A DNA stretch of 64,000 bases from Cheilinus undulatus. Its lineage: Eukaryota; Chordata; Actinopteri; Labriformes; Labridae. Under the pieces are notes generated by a model. It searched no databases, was not told the DNA's origin, and saw only the letters and a list, made by a program, of their open reading frames with translations. Position 1 is the first letter of the stretch; the number at the start of each line of letters is the position of its first letter. Positions 23,001 through 32,635 of the stretch are shown here, piece by piece. The stretch is taken from contig NC_054865.1 in NCBI RefSeq assembly GCF_018320785.1, positions 11,753,579 to 11,817,578 of the forward strand. Reading direction: 5' to 3'. The translations under genes and the position numbers were made by a program.

Positions 23001-26000
23001 TGACATCAACTTGAATAAATGTAGGGTATAGTTGGGAGGACAAGCAGCAGTTGTAGTTGCCAATTCACTGGAAATGTGAGAAAGCAAATGGAATAAAATA
23101 CAAACTTGGGAATCAAAGCTTTTGATTCACATGTTGAGTGAAAAATAAATCCAAAACACTACATGGCTCAATACTGTATTATCTTTTCTTGGTTTGAGTC
23201 TTAAAAAGTCATGTTTGAGTTTTAAAAAATGTGCCTCAACCCTGGTCTATGTTCTGTGAATATTCCGAGGCAGGGAGTAAGTTGTTGAGTTTTATTTTAC
23301 AGGATTTCCACTTTAAACACCATAAAGTGTCTTCTTCATGTCTCAGAGCACGAGTGTTTATGAATCTGTCTGCTGTATCATTGTGTCTACATGTTTGTAT
23401 GTTTGTTCGTTTAAATATGTGTGTTACTGTCTTTCCGTGTGTGTGTGTTGTATTACAGACTATAAGCGTGGGTTTGGAGGGCAGTATGGGGTAGAGGTGG
23501 AGAAGCAGGACCAGTGTGCCCTGGGCTATGAGCACAAGGAGAGCCTGGCCAAGCACGAGTCTCAGAAAGGCACAGAAACTCCCCTGAACACCAACATTCT
23601 TACCCCCCCCCCCCGAATTTCCTGCTTCACCCCCCCAGCTTGACACACTGCCTCTCACATCATCCTCCTCATCCTCAGTAACACCTGTTTTAGTTTTAAT
23701 GAATAACTCAGTTTTTCTTTACAGACAGACACATCTACTCTGTCAGTTCACCTCCACCATCACTTAATCCATTCAGTGTTACACCTTTCTACCCTCTGTA
23801 TCACCAGCCTGCACCATGAACTCAAAAGATTCACCGTTTTTGTGCCATCTTCCTGCTAAACCTCAGCAGTTATCAGCCATGCAAAAGTTTTTTTAAATTA
23901 TCTGCAAACTAAAATCTTGCTATTCCTAATACAGCACAGATACATTCAAAAGTATTGAGTAGAAATTTTAAATGTTAAGTGTAGCAGCGTATCCTAACAG
24001 CACACAAGCGCTAGATCATGTAATGCAGCGATATCAGACTCTCTCTGTCCACACTCCATCCTTTACATTTTTACTTATCTACTCTCTTAATTAAAGCTTT
24101 CAGTTTTTAAGGCCGAGAGTTCAAACTGTGGTGTTAGTATAGTATTTTAAATTCTATTAATTTAGCCTCTGTGCTAACACAAGTCCAAGCACATTTTAAT
24201 CGCAGATTGCAAGTGTTGTTAATGCAACACCATCTCCCCTTTGTAAACAAGGCTAACAAGCTCTGTTGAGTGAGAAAAGGGAAAGAAAATTGAGAAAACT
24301 TCCCTATTGGTTACTCCCAGTGCAATATCGTCTCTCTTGTTCAGCATTCATGTCAATGTGAATGACATAAAGGGAAATGGAGACAGTGTCTCAGGGCAAA
24401 ATCTAGCTGCTTTGCTCTCAAGGACTCCATAAAAATAAAAAGTAATCAAGCTAAGATTGGGTGGTATCCATGTTTTAATACCGTTAAACCTTTCTCAAAT
24501 TTGATGTTTAACCACTAATGCACAGTCAGGTGTTCATAGTTTAATAAGGTTTAAAAACTAAAATCACCTCCACCCTCCCTCTCCCTGATCACTCCCTCAC
24601 ACCTCCTGCTGCTTCCAGCACGACCGTGATGCGCTCTCATTCATTTTGTGCATGTCATTTATGTTCCATGGCCAACATGCTTTTGACAAAGCCCTCCTGC
24701 TGTGACTTCACAGAAACATGGCTGATCTTAAAGCAAAGATTGAGCCAAGATGGCTGCTTGACCCCGAATGTCTGGCTTATATTGTATATAAGATTCTCCT
24801 CTCAGCTCTTCTGCAGTCCCCGCCTGCATTCAGTTTTTATTTATCGTTTCTCTTCTTTACAGGTTTGCATGAACGCATCAGCCAGTCTTTTGATCCCAGC
24901 AGTTCTTCTGTTTTAAACCAGCCACAGTCTGCTTCAGCTGAACAGAGAGGGATCAAATCCATATCATGTTTCAAACTTGAGTAAAATTGCAAAATTTTCC
25001 TCCAGTATCTGTTCTGTTAAGAGTTTCAATGATGCAGACTGTGGTTGAATCATTTAAAGATGGCCGAAACTAATGCTTTTCTCATTTTGTTACCAGATTA
25101 CTCTAAAGGATTTGGAGGGAAATTTGGTGTCCAGAATGACCGGATGGACAAGGTGAGGAGTTTTTTTGTATTTTAGTGTATTTAGTTAAGTCTGCAGAGC
25201 TCTGTCTTACCATTTTTTCTCTACAGAGTGCAGGAACTTTTGAAGAAGTGGAGAAGCCGAGCTCATCGTACCAGAAAACCAAACCTGTGGAAGCTGGTAA
25301 GACATGGTCAAAATCTGCTCCCTCTGTGTCAAAATAAAACCCTGGACCGAAATCTTCACATCATTTTGTCTTTGTCTGTCTGTGTCTCGTCAGCTGGCAG
25401 CAGCACAGGAAGCATCAAGGCCCGCTTTGAGAACATCGCCAAGCAGAAGGAGGAGGAGGACAGGAAAAGGGCTGAGGAGGAGCGAGCACGTCGACAGGCC
25501 AAGGAGAGGGAGGAGCAAGAGGCGGCGCGCCGTAAAGTCGAGGCTACACCCAAGGCCCCCTCTCCTGCTCCTGCTGCAAGCCCCACCCCCAGCCCGACCC
25601 CAGCAACCCAGCCAGATGCAGCCCCAACATACCAGGTGGGTCACTGTAGCACTATGTTTAAGGCAGTGAGGTTGTCAGATTGATATTTTATGATTGCATG
25701 TGCTTTGAAATAATGCAGCCCTATTATTATAATGTTTTTAAAGGATTAAATATACCTTAAAAAAAAATCATATCAAAGTTTTAGAGTCTGGTAGTGAATA
25801 AGTCCAGCCTCACTTCCTATTCCCCAGAGTGACTATGCCCCCATCTGGGTAAAAACAACCCCGAGACTGAATGGCAGTTGATAAGAAAACCGTAGTAGCA
25901 ATGCAATTCAACACTATTGAATTGCATTTTGTTCATCCTAAATTGACAACGGAGAGGAGTAAAGTGGTCAATTGTCTAGACCAGTGTTACGTTCCTACTG

Positions 26001-29000
26001 AATTTAAGCAAGGGATTTGACTTGACTTATTTTACTTGCTTGTAAACAGATTCTTTACTCATTTACTAATGTATTTACAACTTTAAATTTAACGTCCAAC
26101 ACACAAGTTATGTGATGTCAGTATATGAATCATCTGGTCACAAGATGGAGTTGTTGTACAGTTTTACAGAGAGAGTCTGAACACACACTCATCAGCACCC
26201 GTACTTGGTTTATTTTATAATGTTGCAATGTCAGTCCCTTTCTTGTTATAACACTTTTACCGCCTGCATTTTGTATTTTATGCATGTAGATTGCTAAAGA
26301 CTCTGTTTATCCAATTAACTGCCATTCATTTTGACAGAGTGTTTTCACCCAGGAAGGAGCAGGCCAGCATTGATTGGATAAAGTGCCTAGATGGATCGCT
26401 CTAATCACTCATGGCACCCAACTATAGATTTAAAGATTTAAATCTTCCAAATTCCTTCGATCTTGTACTTAAAGAATTGATAATATCAGCTACATTAATT
26501 CATTCTTTGACAAATATTTGTCTTGGATTTTTTAATAAGCACTTTCATACTAAATCTTTAAAAATCACACTATCACACACTGAGGTTTTGCCATTTACAT
26601 GCCACATAATAGTGAAAGTATATGCCTGGAATGTCCATTAAATAATGGCGCTGGCAGATCACTGGTCAGGGCCGAGCTAGCCAAAATCACCTGAATCTGG
26701 TCACCCATCATTCTGTGGGTGCTCCTTTGGCATAAAATGATAAAACCAACTGCACATTAAGCTACAGTTTTGACACCTCCGTTTTAATAAACTGGAAATA
26801 ATTTTGTGTCTGACTTACAGATGGTACTAATAGGTTTATGTTTTAGCCTTTAGTCTTAAGGTGGGACTTTCCTCACTGGTTATACTAAAATACTGAGGCT
26901 TTTTATTGTTTGAAATAAAACATGTATATTTTTTATTCAGTGTAACTGAAGATGATGCTGTTTTCTCTTGTTAGAAAACAGAAGAATCTTATTATGACAC
27001 CACCACAGAGAATGGTGAGCAGCTGTTCGAGGCAGAGCCCCAGAACCAGCAGGAGGAGCTCTACCAGAACCCCGACGAGACCGCACCAGCAGGAGGTGAA
27101 CGTCCTCTTATTGGTGACATCTCCCATCTCTCCTCCCCCTGTTCTTTGAACAAGCAAATGCTACATGAACTTTTATCATAATTAATCACTCATCAAAATT
27201 AATATAAATCCACTCTTCAGGTGCTCACTTAGAGCAAAAAGATCAGAAATTTCACATGTTCTGAGAGAAGTTAATGAATACTATCAGTCTTTTGGAAAGA
27301 TTGTGTTGTATTAATATAACATGTCTTAAAATGTACCACAATCAAAATGAAAACAGGAGCTAAACCAAAATTGTTATTGCAATGAATGCCAAAAAATGTA
27401 CCAGGTAGCTAACAGCCAGCCAACTTGTTTTCTATATTGTTCACTATAGACAGTTAACGATATATTGTGTGATTTCAGATTCAATCTAACTTACTGTTAA
27501 AAAAAAGAAAAGAGAAAGAAAAAAAACATGAGTATGAGATTGATAGAGTAAACATGGTCAGAACTTGTGGCTGAGGTGGAATGATGCATATTGTAAAAAG
27601 TCTCAGTGATGTTTTTCTCCTACATCTTCATTCATAGTTTGTCTCTTGTCCAGTCAGATTGTTTGGTCAGGACTAATAGTTGTATAAGATTTCATATCCC
27701 TACAATCCATCTTTATCCAGAAGAATTCCTGAGCACCAGAACCAGTCCTGTGTTTACTCAGACTAAAACATGTTCTTTCCTCTACAGACGCCCAGCAGTA
27801 CGACTACGGCGAGGACCTCGGGGTGACGGCAGTGGCTCTTTATGACTACCAAGCAGGTGAGAATGAAAACTGTGACACAGACTCAAAGAGCTCATTTACA
27901 CCAAATTTTAAGCAAATATTTTCAACCAAAGTTGACGATTTGTTCCTTGAAGCAATATGGCCAAAAAATTTTTACACCAAAACTCAATTTATGGTTTTAA
28001 GTGAATTTCTTTCCTGCTCAAACAAACAACCGATGATCAAATGAACAAATGATCAAGAAGGGCTCAAAAAAGTTTTTTCCTTTATAATATCAACAATAAT
28101 TGACAAAAGTAAACCGTATTTTACTTTGCAGGTTAAAGAGTGCACTCTAAACTTGTGTTTTAAAAGTGTACTGTAGTTTCAGGGGAGCTGTTTGCATTAA
28201 CACTCGGTTATTCACATTGGCAGTGCTCTGAAAATTTTTAATTCCTTTAGAAACAGACTGAAATCAATGCCGATGTCTCTGTGTGACCTATGCAAATAAA
28301 CAAGACTATCAAAAGAGTCAAGATTATTTATATAATTGTATAACTCTGACTCTGAATCAGTGTCAGATTAAGATTTAGTCACATGGATCAAAACTGTATT
28401 TAGTTATAATTTATAAGGAAAATATTCAGAGTGAGTGGTAAGATGTTTTTTTCTCTTTAATTTGAGAACAGAAGAGCAGTGTTTAAAAAAAGATGTTTTA
28501 TTTAGTTTACAGGAGTCACCAAAACTGACATTAGATAGAGGTTCTGACAGTTTTAACTTTGGTATTGGTAACTTTTGTAGTTTGAGATGAAATAGTTACC
28601 AGTATTAATACTAACAGTGATAAACTTTCTCCATGGTTATTGTACCATTCATATTTTAATTATCATAAAAACTGTTAGTTATAACATCACGGTAAATAAT
28701 ATCCAGATGGTTCATTTTCTGAGGTGAATGGGGGAAAAAAGTCTGCAGGTTGACAAGAGATATGTAAAACACAGAGAGGAGGAGGCATCACTGTGTCTCC
28801 TCTCTCTTGTGTGTGTGCATCACTCTCTGTGACTGTCAGAGCGCAGAGACACAGGCTTAAAGAGCATGTTAGCTGTAGGCTCATCTACTCATCTTAGACC
28901 ACTTCTGTTAAAAACAGATTGTCATTTGTTCTCGAAAAAACAATGGAAAATTTTCAATTGTGGTATTGATAAGGGCTCTGATCATTAAAGAGCTTTGGAC

Positions 29001-30292
29001 TGGGAATATGACTTGTATATCTTTTCTGTCCTATAAATATAGAAATAATGGATATGTCATGGTCAGCACATTTTAACCATATTGTAATAATACCGATTAA
29101 CGTGACTTTGCCATTAGGGCTGTAGCAATCGATTCATTTTGCAATCGAGTACTCAACCAATTCTTCTGGCGATTAATCAAGTATTCTATTAAGAAATATT
29201 GCATTTTTTTTTTTACCAGTCACTTTTGATTTTTTAAGAGTAGTACTAGACAAATGAGAAAAGAAGCTGGGCCCCTTAAATGAACTACTTCTATATTAAA
29301 AATTTGTATTAACAGATTCTCTAAAGAAAATATATTTTACAAAGTGAAATGAAGTTCTAAAGGCAATTTAAATTTCTTGAAGTTACAAGAACAGGAAGTA
29401 AAATAATGACATTAGATTATACCATATTTGGGGTTTTAGGGATCTTCTCCCAGGAAATGTTTGGTGCCAACACTTTATTTCTTTCATTGTAGTTTATATT
29501 CATTTTCCAATTTGCCATTAAAGTAAAAGGACACAATCATTTTAACATCCTTTAGTTCATGCATGAATGTAATATTTCACATTCTAGCAAGAAAAAAAGT
29601 TGCATCATTCACACAGTGGTCTGATGATGTCTGAAAGGTGAACCTTTAGATTACAGGAATATTGTTTTATTTTTTTGGACATTTTTGTTTGTGAGTTCAT
29701 CCACCTTAAAAATATGACTTTTTAAGACCATCCACTGACATGGAGAACACATTTTGCAGATAATTTGAGGCAGATAATTTGCCTCAAGGAATCTTTTGAA
29801 TTGAATCACTCGAATAAGTCGAGGAATTGTTTCAGCCATTTGCCATAATCATGATATGAAATGTCTACAGTGTTAGATTTCTCAACGGATATACCTAATA
29901 ATTTGGAAAACGAGTTAGACGTCTTTATAGTTTAACCCCAGAAAATTATCAGTTAAATTCCCCTTTAAACAAAGAAAAGCGGGACATCTTCATGTTTTTA
30001 ATTTTTCACTAAATAAAGCCAGACTTCTCACTGTTAATAATTAAAGTTGATGGTAAACTATAAACCTGTCAGATTCCACTTTCTTGTAATCGAGGTTTTG
30101 TTTTATGTCTAAAAATAACTCATGCTGTTCATCAAACTGTCCTTTCATGTTTTAGCCGGTGACGATGAGATATCCTTCGACCCCGATGACATCATCACCA
30201 ACATCGAGATGATCGATGAAGGCTGGTGGCGAGGCGTCTGCAGAGGCGCCTACGGCCTCTTCCCCGCCAACTATGTGGAGGTCCGGCAATGA
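8855..30292 (+). CDS. cttn: Cortactin (CTTN), whole spliced coding region, 530 aa
   Basis: Cortactin is a cortical F-actin-binding scaffold that activates and stabilises Arp2/3 branches in lamellipodia, endocytic sites and dendritic spines. Fifteen coding exons join in frame to 1593 nt. Residues 1-21 begin [18 protein letters not shown] and contain the D-D-W Arp2/3-binding motif at 19-21. Residues about 80-318 form 6.5 copies of the 37-residue cortactin repeat ([19 protein letters not shown]...). About 343-390 is a Lys/Glu/Arg-rich helical segment, followed by a Pro-rich and then Tyr-containing linker (Y421, Y428, Y429, Y452, Y467, Y469). Residues 473-530 are an SH3 domain with ALYDY (479-483), the W-W pair (509-510), P522 and Y525. 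Human cortactin is 550 aa; the shortfall lies mainly in the linker. The start is set by the conserved MWKA N-terminus and an A at -3. One intron uses a GC donor. Confidence 0.97.
9063..9136 (+). CDS. cttn: CTTN exon 3
   Basis: The acceptor TTTCTAG precedes AACGATGTG. The exon encodes [20 protein letters not shown] and the next residues, closely like other cortactins. It ends in phase 2 at CACATAGA|GTGAGG. Intron 2 is only 124 bp. Confidence 0.93.
9215..9344 (+). CDS. cttn: CTTN exon 4 (first half of repeat 1)
   Basis: The acceptor TTGGTGTAG ends at 9214. The exon completes an Asp codon, then encodes [20 protein letters not shown] and on into the first repeat unit [15 protein letters not shown]. 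The donor is GACAAG|GTGAGA, phase 0. Intron 3 is 78 bp. Confidence 0.94.
9345..12067 (+). other. cttn: CTTN intron 4
   Basis: A 2.7-kb intron. It has poly-T runs at about 9902-9940 and hAT-like remnants between about 10466 and 10970 (TACCGTAATTCAAGGTATT near the left, ACTGGTATCATGACAACTCA near the right) without matched ends. No other structure is supported. Confidence 0.5.
12068..12178 (+). CDS. cttn: CTTN exon 5 (repeat 1 end / repeat 2 start)
   Basis: A 111-nt exon, 37 codons, phase 0 at both ends: [19 protein letters not shown] followed by [18 protein letters not shown]. The acceptor is TTCTTGACAG and the donor GATCAG|GTATTT. Confidence 0.95.
12342..12480 (+). repeat. Old interspersed repeat fragment
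   Basis: It shares a colinear series of words with 48030-48430, including the CAAAGACATTACG-type start, CAGGTTGTCTGTCTCT, AAAGGGATTTCTT and ACACATGTCCACTCTGACTC (12431-12450). It shows what the 48-kb copy looked like before a SINE split it. Confidence 0.5.
14032..14066 (+). repeat. (CT)n microsatellite in the exon 6 acceptor tract
   Basis: An almost uninterrupted CT array that, with the following TTTTTC, serves as the polypyrimidine tract directly before the CAG acceptor of CTTN exon 6. Confidence 0.9.
14074..14128 (+). CDS. cttn: CTTN exon 6 (second half of repeat 2)
   Basis: A 55-nt exon encoding [18 protein letters not shown] plus the first base of an Asp codon, so it switches the phase from 0 to 1. 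The donor is AGAAAG|GTGATG. Because 55 is not a multiple of three, skipping would shift the frame. Confidence 0.94.
14129..17413 (+). other. cttn: CTTN intron 6
   Basis: A 3.3-kb intron. At about 15370-15960 there is repeat-like DNA with a short frame on the + strand (from 15573, [20 protein letters not shown]) recalling the start of helicase-like ORFs seen in fish repeats. This is weak and unproven. Nothing else is supported. Confidence 0.45.
17414..17524 (+). CDS. cttn: CTTN exon 7 (repeat 3)
   Basis: A 111-nt phase-1 exon encoding one whole repeat: [18 protein letters not shown] then [18 protein letters not shown]. The acceptor is GCTGTGTAG and the donor CAAAAAG|GTTTGT. Confidence 0.96.
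17525..18341 (+). other. cttn: CTTN intron 7
   Basis: An 817-bp AT-rich intron. I see nothing specific in it. Confidence 0.6.
18342..18452 (+). CDS. cttn: CTTN exon 8 (repeat 4)
   Basis: A 111-nt phase-1 exon: [18 protein letters not shown] then [18 protein letters not shown]. The acceptor is CATCTGACAG and the donor AGAAAG|GTAAGA, a near-consensus site. Confidence 0.96.
18453..20720 (+). other. cttn: CTTN intron 8
   Basis: A 2.3-kb intron holding a bounded hAT MITE (18570-19080) and weaker hAT-like ends at about 19294 (TAGGGCTGGGTGTC) and 19755 (ATCGGTATCGACAGCCCT), which may bound a second, more decayed element. Confidence 0.5.
18570..19080. mobile_element. hAT-like MITE with 8-bp target duplication
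   Basis: A 511-bp element starting TAGGGCTGGGTAATTAATTG and ending, on the other strand, TAGGGCTGAATGATTCGA. Flanks TTCAAGAT (18562-18569) and TTTAAGAT (19081-19088) match at 7 of 8 bases, the target size expected for hAT transposition. No transposase is encoded. Confidence 0.75.
20721..20831 (+). CDS. cttn: CTTN exon 9 (repeat 5)
   Basis: A 111-nt phase-1 exon: [18 protein letters not shown] then [18 protein letters not shown]. The acceptor is CGTTTCTTCAG and the donor AGAAAG|GTAAGG. Confidence 0.96.
20832..23458 (+). other. cttn: CTTN intron 9
   Basis: A 2.6-kb intron dominated by a 1.0-kb hAT element (21463-22462). A GT-rich stretch (23436-23450) lies just before the exon 10 acceptor. 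Confidence 0.6.
21463..22462. mobile_element. hAT nonautonomous element, 1000 bp, perfect 8-bp target duplication
   Basis: The left end is TAGGAATGCGCAATATTGG and the right end, reversed, is TAGGGATGCACGATATTA. Both flanks are CCAATTTG (21455-21462 and 22463-22470), an exact 8-bp target duplication. No transposase ORF is present. Shorter relatives lie at 36660-37024 and, truncated, from 52909. Confidence 0.85.
23459..23569 (+). CDS. cttn: CTTN exon 10 (repeat 6), followed by a GC donor
   Basis: A 111-nt phase-1 exon: [18 protein letters not shown] then [18 protein letters not shown], the most divergent of the six whole repeats. The acceptor is GTATTACAG. The only donor that keeps phase and length is AGAAAG|GCACAG at 23570, a GC instead of GT. 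As I recall, the repeat 6 exon is the one skipped in shorter mammalian cortactin isoforms. Skipping here removes exactly 37 residues and keeps the frame. Confidence 0.93.
23570..25096 (+). other. cttn: CTTN intron 10 (GC-AG)
   Basis: A 1.5-kb intron that starts GCACAG and ends TTACCAG. It has a 12-base C run at 23603-23614 and a hAT-like trace (about 24455-24500, GGGTGGTATCC...TAATACCG). Two overlapping ORFs in 24626-24984 match nothing I know. Confidence 0.6.
25097..25152 (+). CDS. cttn: CTTN exon 11 (half repeat 7)
   Basis: A 56-nt exon encoding [18 protein letters not shown], the terminal half repeat that brings the array to 6.5 units. Phase 1 in, phase 0 out. The donor is GACAAG|GTGAGG. 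Confidence 0.95.
25227..25296 (+). CDS. cttn: CTTN exon 12
   Basis: A 70-nt exon encoding [20 protein letters not shown] then V-E-A, like the human segment after the repeats. The acceptor is TTCTCTACAG and the donor GCTG|GTAAGA. Intron 11 before it is only 74 bp. Confidence 0.93.
25394..25635 (+). CDS. cttn: CTTN exon 13 (helical and Pro-rich regions)
   Basis: A 242-nt exon. The first part encodes a charged helix ([20 protein letters not shown] and onward). The second is a Pro/Ala/Ser/Thr-rich string ([20 protein letters not shown]) ending T-Y-Q. Phase 1 in, phase 0 out; the donor is TACCAG|GTGGGT. Intron 12 is 97 bp. ORFs in other frames and on the opposite strand here are shadows. Confidence 0.94.
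25636..26974 (+). other. cttn: CTTN intron 13
   Basis: A 1.3-kb AT-rich intron. I looked for an extra linker exon, since the fish linker is shorter than the human one, and found none. Confidence 0.5.
26975..27095 (+). CDS. cttn: CTTN exon 14 (Tyr/acidic linker)
   Basis: A 121-nt exon encoding [20 protein letters not shown] and onward to D-E-T-A-P-A-G. The Tyr residues in acidic context (Y428, Y429, Y452) are candidates for the Src-family phosphorylation known in the mammalian linker. Exact equivalence to human Y421/Y466/Y482 is inference. The donor is GGAG|GTGAAC. Confidence 0.9.
27096..27787 (+). other. cttn: CTTN intron 14
   Basis: A 692-bp AT-rich intron. Nothing specific is seen. Confidence 0.6.
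27788..27856 (+). CDS. cttn: CTTN exon 15 (start of SH3)
   Basis: A 69-nt phase-1 exon encoding [11 protein letters not shown] then [11 protein letters not shown], the first strand and ALYDY motif of the SH3 domain. The acceptor is CCTCTACAG and the donor AGCAG|GTGAGA. Confidence 0.96.
27857..30155 (+). other. cttn: CTTN intron 15
   Basis: A 2.3-kb intron that contains a hAT element (29115-29838). The remainder is AT-rich without recognisable structure. Confidence 0.6.
29115..29838. mobile_element. hAT-like element with perfect 8-bp target duplication
   Basis: A 724-bp element starting TAGGGCTGTAGCAATCGATT. The right end reads GTTTCAGCCA, the expected ...CAGCCCTA end with two bases missing. 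The flanks are TTTGCCAT on both sides (29107-29114 and 29839-29846). No transposase is encoded. Confidence 0.75.
30156..30292 (+). CDS. cttn: CTTN exon 16, coding part (SH3 end and stop)
   Basis: The acceptor is CATGTTTTAG. The exon encodes [20 protein letters not shown], then [10 protein letters not shown], and ends [14 protein letters not shown] with TGA at 30290-30292. The W-W, Pro and Tyr of the SH3 ligand groove are all present. Confidence 0.97.
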
Positions 30293-31546
30293 TGACCATC
30301 TGTGTCTGTGCAACGATTAAAGAGAGACAGGAGACGTTTTCAAATCCCCTTTTTTCCTTTTCATCCCCTGATCATTTCTCTCTTCACCTCATCTTAGCGC
30401 TTTAACACTGTGAGACGTCTTCAGGTCTCCTGCTGGCTTTTCCTTTGCTCCTTTTTCCATCCCTCCCTGGTCTTTTTCCAGAAGTTTCTCTCTGTGCAGC
30501 AAAAGAGAGGACAAGTTATTCTAGAAAAGAATATATAGTTGACATTATCCAGGTAAAAAAACAGACACAAAGCTTTGCTCTGCACCTCGGCTTTGTCACA
30601 GTGAAAGCTACAAAATGCAGCTCACATGTGAAGTTGCATTTTGTATCTTTTTATTTTTCTAGATAAAGTGTTTAGAGTCAAATCAGGTTTTTCTTCACAT
30701 GTGCTAGAAGAGTTTTTAGTCTCACCAAAGAGCAGAGAAACGGCAGTAAAGAGTCCTGTGCACGGGACTCAAGGTGCTCACTGGTTCGTAGCTCAACCTT
30801 CATGTAAGCAGGAGCAGATTAAAGCTGAAAACTTGGATTATATTGGTTGGATTATATTGTATATTAAAGCTGTTTACAGCGCAGGACATCAAGTAAGGAC
30901 CAAAAAAGCTGATCAAACTTTGCTTCTTGGTCTGTCTGCGTAAAGTCTGCCAGCTTGCACAGAAGTTTAAATTACTTCCTGATTGAAGCTTCAAAACTTT
31001 ATCCTTTTTTCTGAACACTCACATCAGTAATAAAGCTCAATATAAATGATTATAAATAAAGTTTCCTCCTCTAACTGACACTTAAACTGTTCAGAATAAC
31101 GAGGCCATAATGTTTAAGGTTTTCTCTCCACTGTGGATAAATCAACAGAAACACTACAGCTCATGTTATTTTAATCATCGCCATGCATTAAACTGTTTAA
31201 ATGTTGATGCTGTGGTTGAAATCATGTACAGAGAAATGAGGATTTATGAAAAATAATAATTTTGAGGGCGTATTTTTGTTCCTTGTGCTCGTCTTTGTGT
31301 CTCGCTGCCTGCGGGGTTGTGTGTCGTAACATGTCGACGTGCATACGTGAGGTTCAGTGACTGCTACCATCATCACGACCGACACGTGTGCACAGAGTTA
31401 CCTTTAAAACAAGAGTGCTCATAATGCCTGTAGAGACCGTTATCAGGCTGCTGTTAAGGGAAAAGGCTTCGGTGTTTTTTTCTCCAAACACTAATTATTT
31501 CTAACAGACGGCAGCGTCTGTGGATCGCAGTAGTGTAGCTCAAACC

Positions 31547-31547
<1 letters not shown>

Positions 31548-31572
<25 letters not shown>
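31548..31572 (+). repeat. (TG)n microsatellite in CTTN 3' UTR
   Basis: About 12 uninterrupted TG units, followed by GAGAGAG. Confidence 0.9.
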
Positions 31573-31578
<6 letters not shown>

Positions 31579-31711
31579 TGTGTGAGGGCTTCATGAAAAT
31601 CATCTTTGGGGTTTTATAATAAAAAGTGACCTTTTCGAATGCATTATTTTTATCTGTACCTCTGTTGGCTTGAGTCACATCATTACCTGCTTGTTCTTTT
31701 TTTTTAGTTTC

Positions 31712-31721
31712 AATAAATAAA
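31712..31721 (+). terminator. cttn: CTTN poly(A) signal, overlapping AATAAA pair
   Basis: AATAAATAAA holds two overlapping canonical hexamers, with a G/T-rich element about 20-45 bases downstream. Confidence 0.65.
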
Positions 31722-31889
31722 GTAAGAATTTAAGAGATGATTGGTCTGCCTTTTCTGTTGTCTGAGCTGTTCAAAAACACCGGCATTATTTACCAAAGTT
31801 TAAGACTAATTTGTCAAAAAATATTTATCCCCTTTTGTTACTGGTACTGGAGAGTCATAATGATATTACAAAGATGATCAAAAGAAGCC

Positions 31890-32300
31890 GTCTGTCTTTA
31901 TGTCTGATCAGTCCCTTAGTGTGGTGGTAAAAGTAAAAAATCTAGGGCACATTATCAGGAATAACAAGTGATGATGATGTTCAGCGTCAGTGCTGCAGAT
32001 TGTATGTACAAGCTAATATCCTGGCATGCAAATTTCAAATATATTGACAAATTTAAACCAGCTTTTAAGACCCTACTGTACTCTTCATACTTCTCACTTA
32101 GGGTGTAACTACAGTAAAGCAAAAATGAAAAAAGCTACAGGTAGCACACAATGGTGCATTTAGAATATTTCTTAAATTACCAAGATGGACAAGTTTGTTA
32201 CAGTAATGTCTCAACATTTCACACTAAACAGATTTTTTATGTCTACATTTGTAACTCGATTAATTGATTCACAAAATGAAATACTTGTGCTTACTCAAAA
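31890..32300 (+). pseudogene. Non-LTR retrotransposon (LINE) reverse transcriptase fragment
   Basis: Broken + strand frames read N-L-G-H-I-I, then DDDVQRQCCRLYVQANILAC, then C-N-Y-S-K-A-T-M-K-K, and FMSTFVTRLIDSQNEI. They lie in the order seen in the C-terminal part of a common fish LINE reverse transcriptase. At least two frameshifts and an internal stop (TGA after N-N-K) show it is dead. Family recognition is from memory. Confidence 0.5.
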
Positions 32301-32635
32301 CACTGGCACAAATGACTCTTTGTGTATTCAACCTTTTGATGTTTTACCCTTTTGTTTATTTTATAAATCAATTATGGTCAATATAATTTTGCTTTTGACA
32401 AAAAATTACAAAAAGAACTTCTTAATCTCGAAGTGAGAACACATTTCCACAAAGTAATGTCAAATAAAATGTAGAGTAAGTGCATAAATATTCTGTTCCT
32501 TTGAGACAGTATTTAGTAGCTGCACCTCTGGCTGCAATCACAGCGCTGAGTCTGTGTGGATAGGTCTCAATCAGGCTTGCACATCTGGACACTGAAATTT
32601 TACTCCATTTTATTTGCAAAACTGCTCAAGCTCTG

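Larger units (their letters stand above)
30293..31740 (+). other. cttn: CTTN 3' UTR
   Basis: The sequence after the stop has no ORF of note. Poly(A) signals AATAAA occur at 31029-31034, 31055-31060 and, last and strongest, overlapping at 31712-31721, with TTGGTCTGCCTTTTCTGTTG just after. I infer the main end near 31735, with shorter forms possible near 31080. A (TG)n microsatellite lies at 31548-31572. Confidence 0.7.

Noticed and set aside
23236..23658. 140-codon - strand ORF.
   Set aside because: It is antisense to CTTN exon 10 and its flanking GT- and C-rich tracts.
25304..25669. Overlapping ORFs on both strands over CTTN exon 13.
   Set aside because: They are shadows of the GC-rich, Pro/Glu/Arg-rich cortactin exon in other frames.
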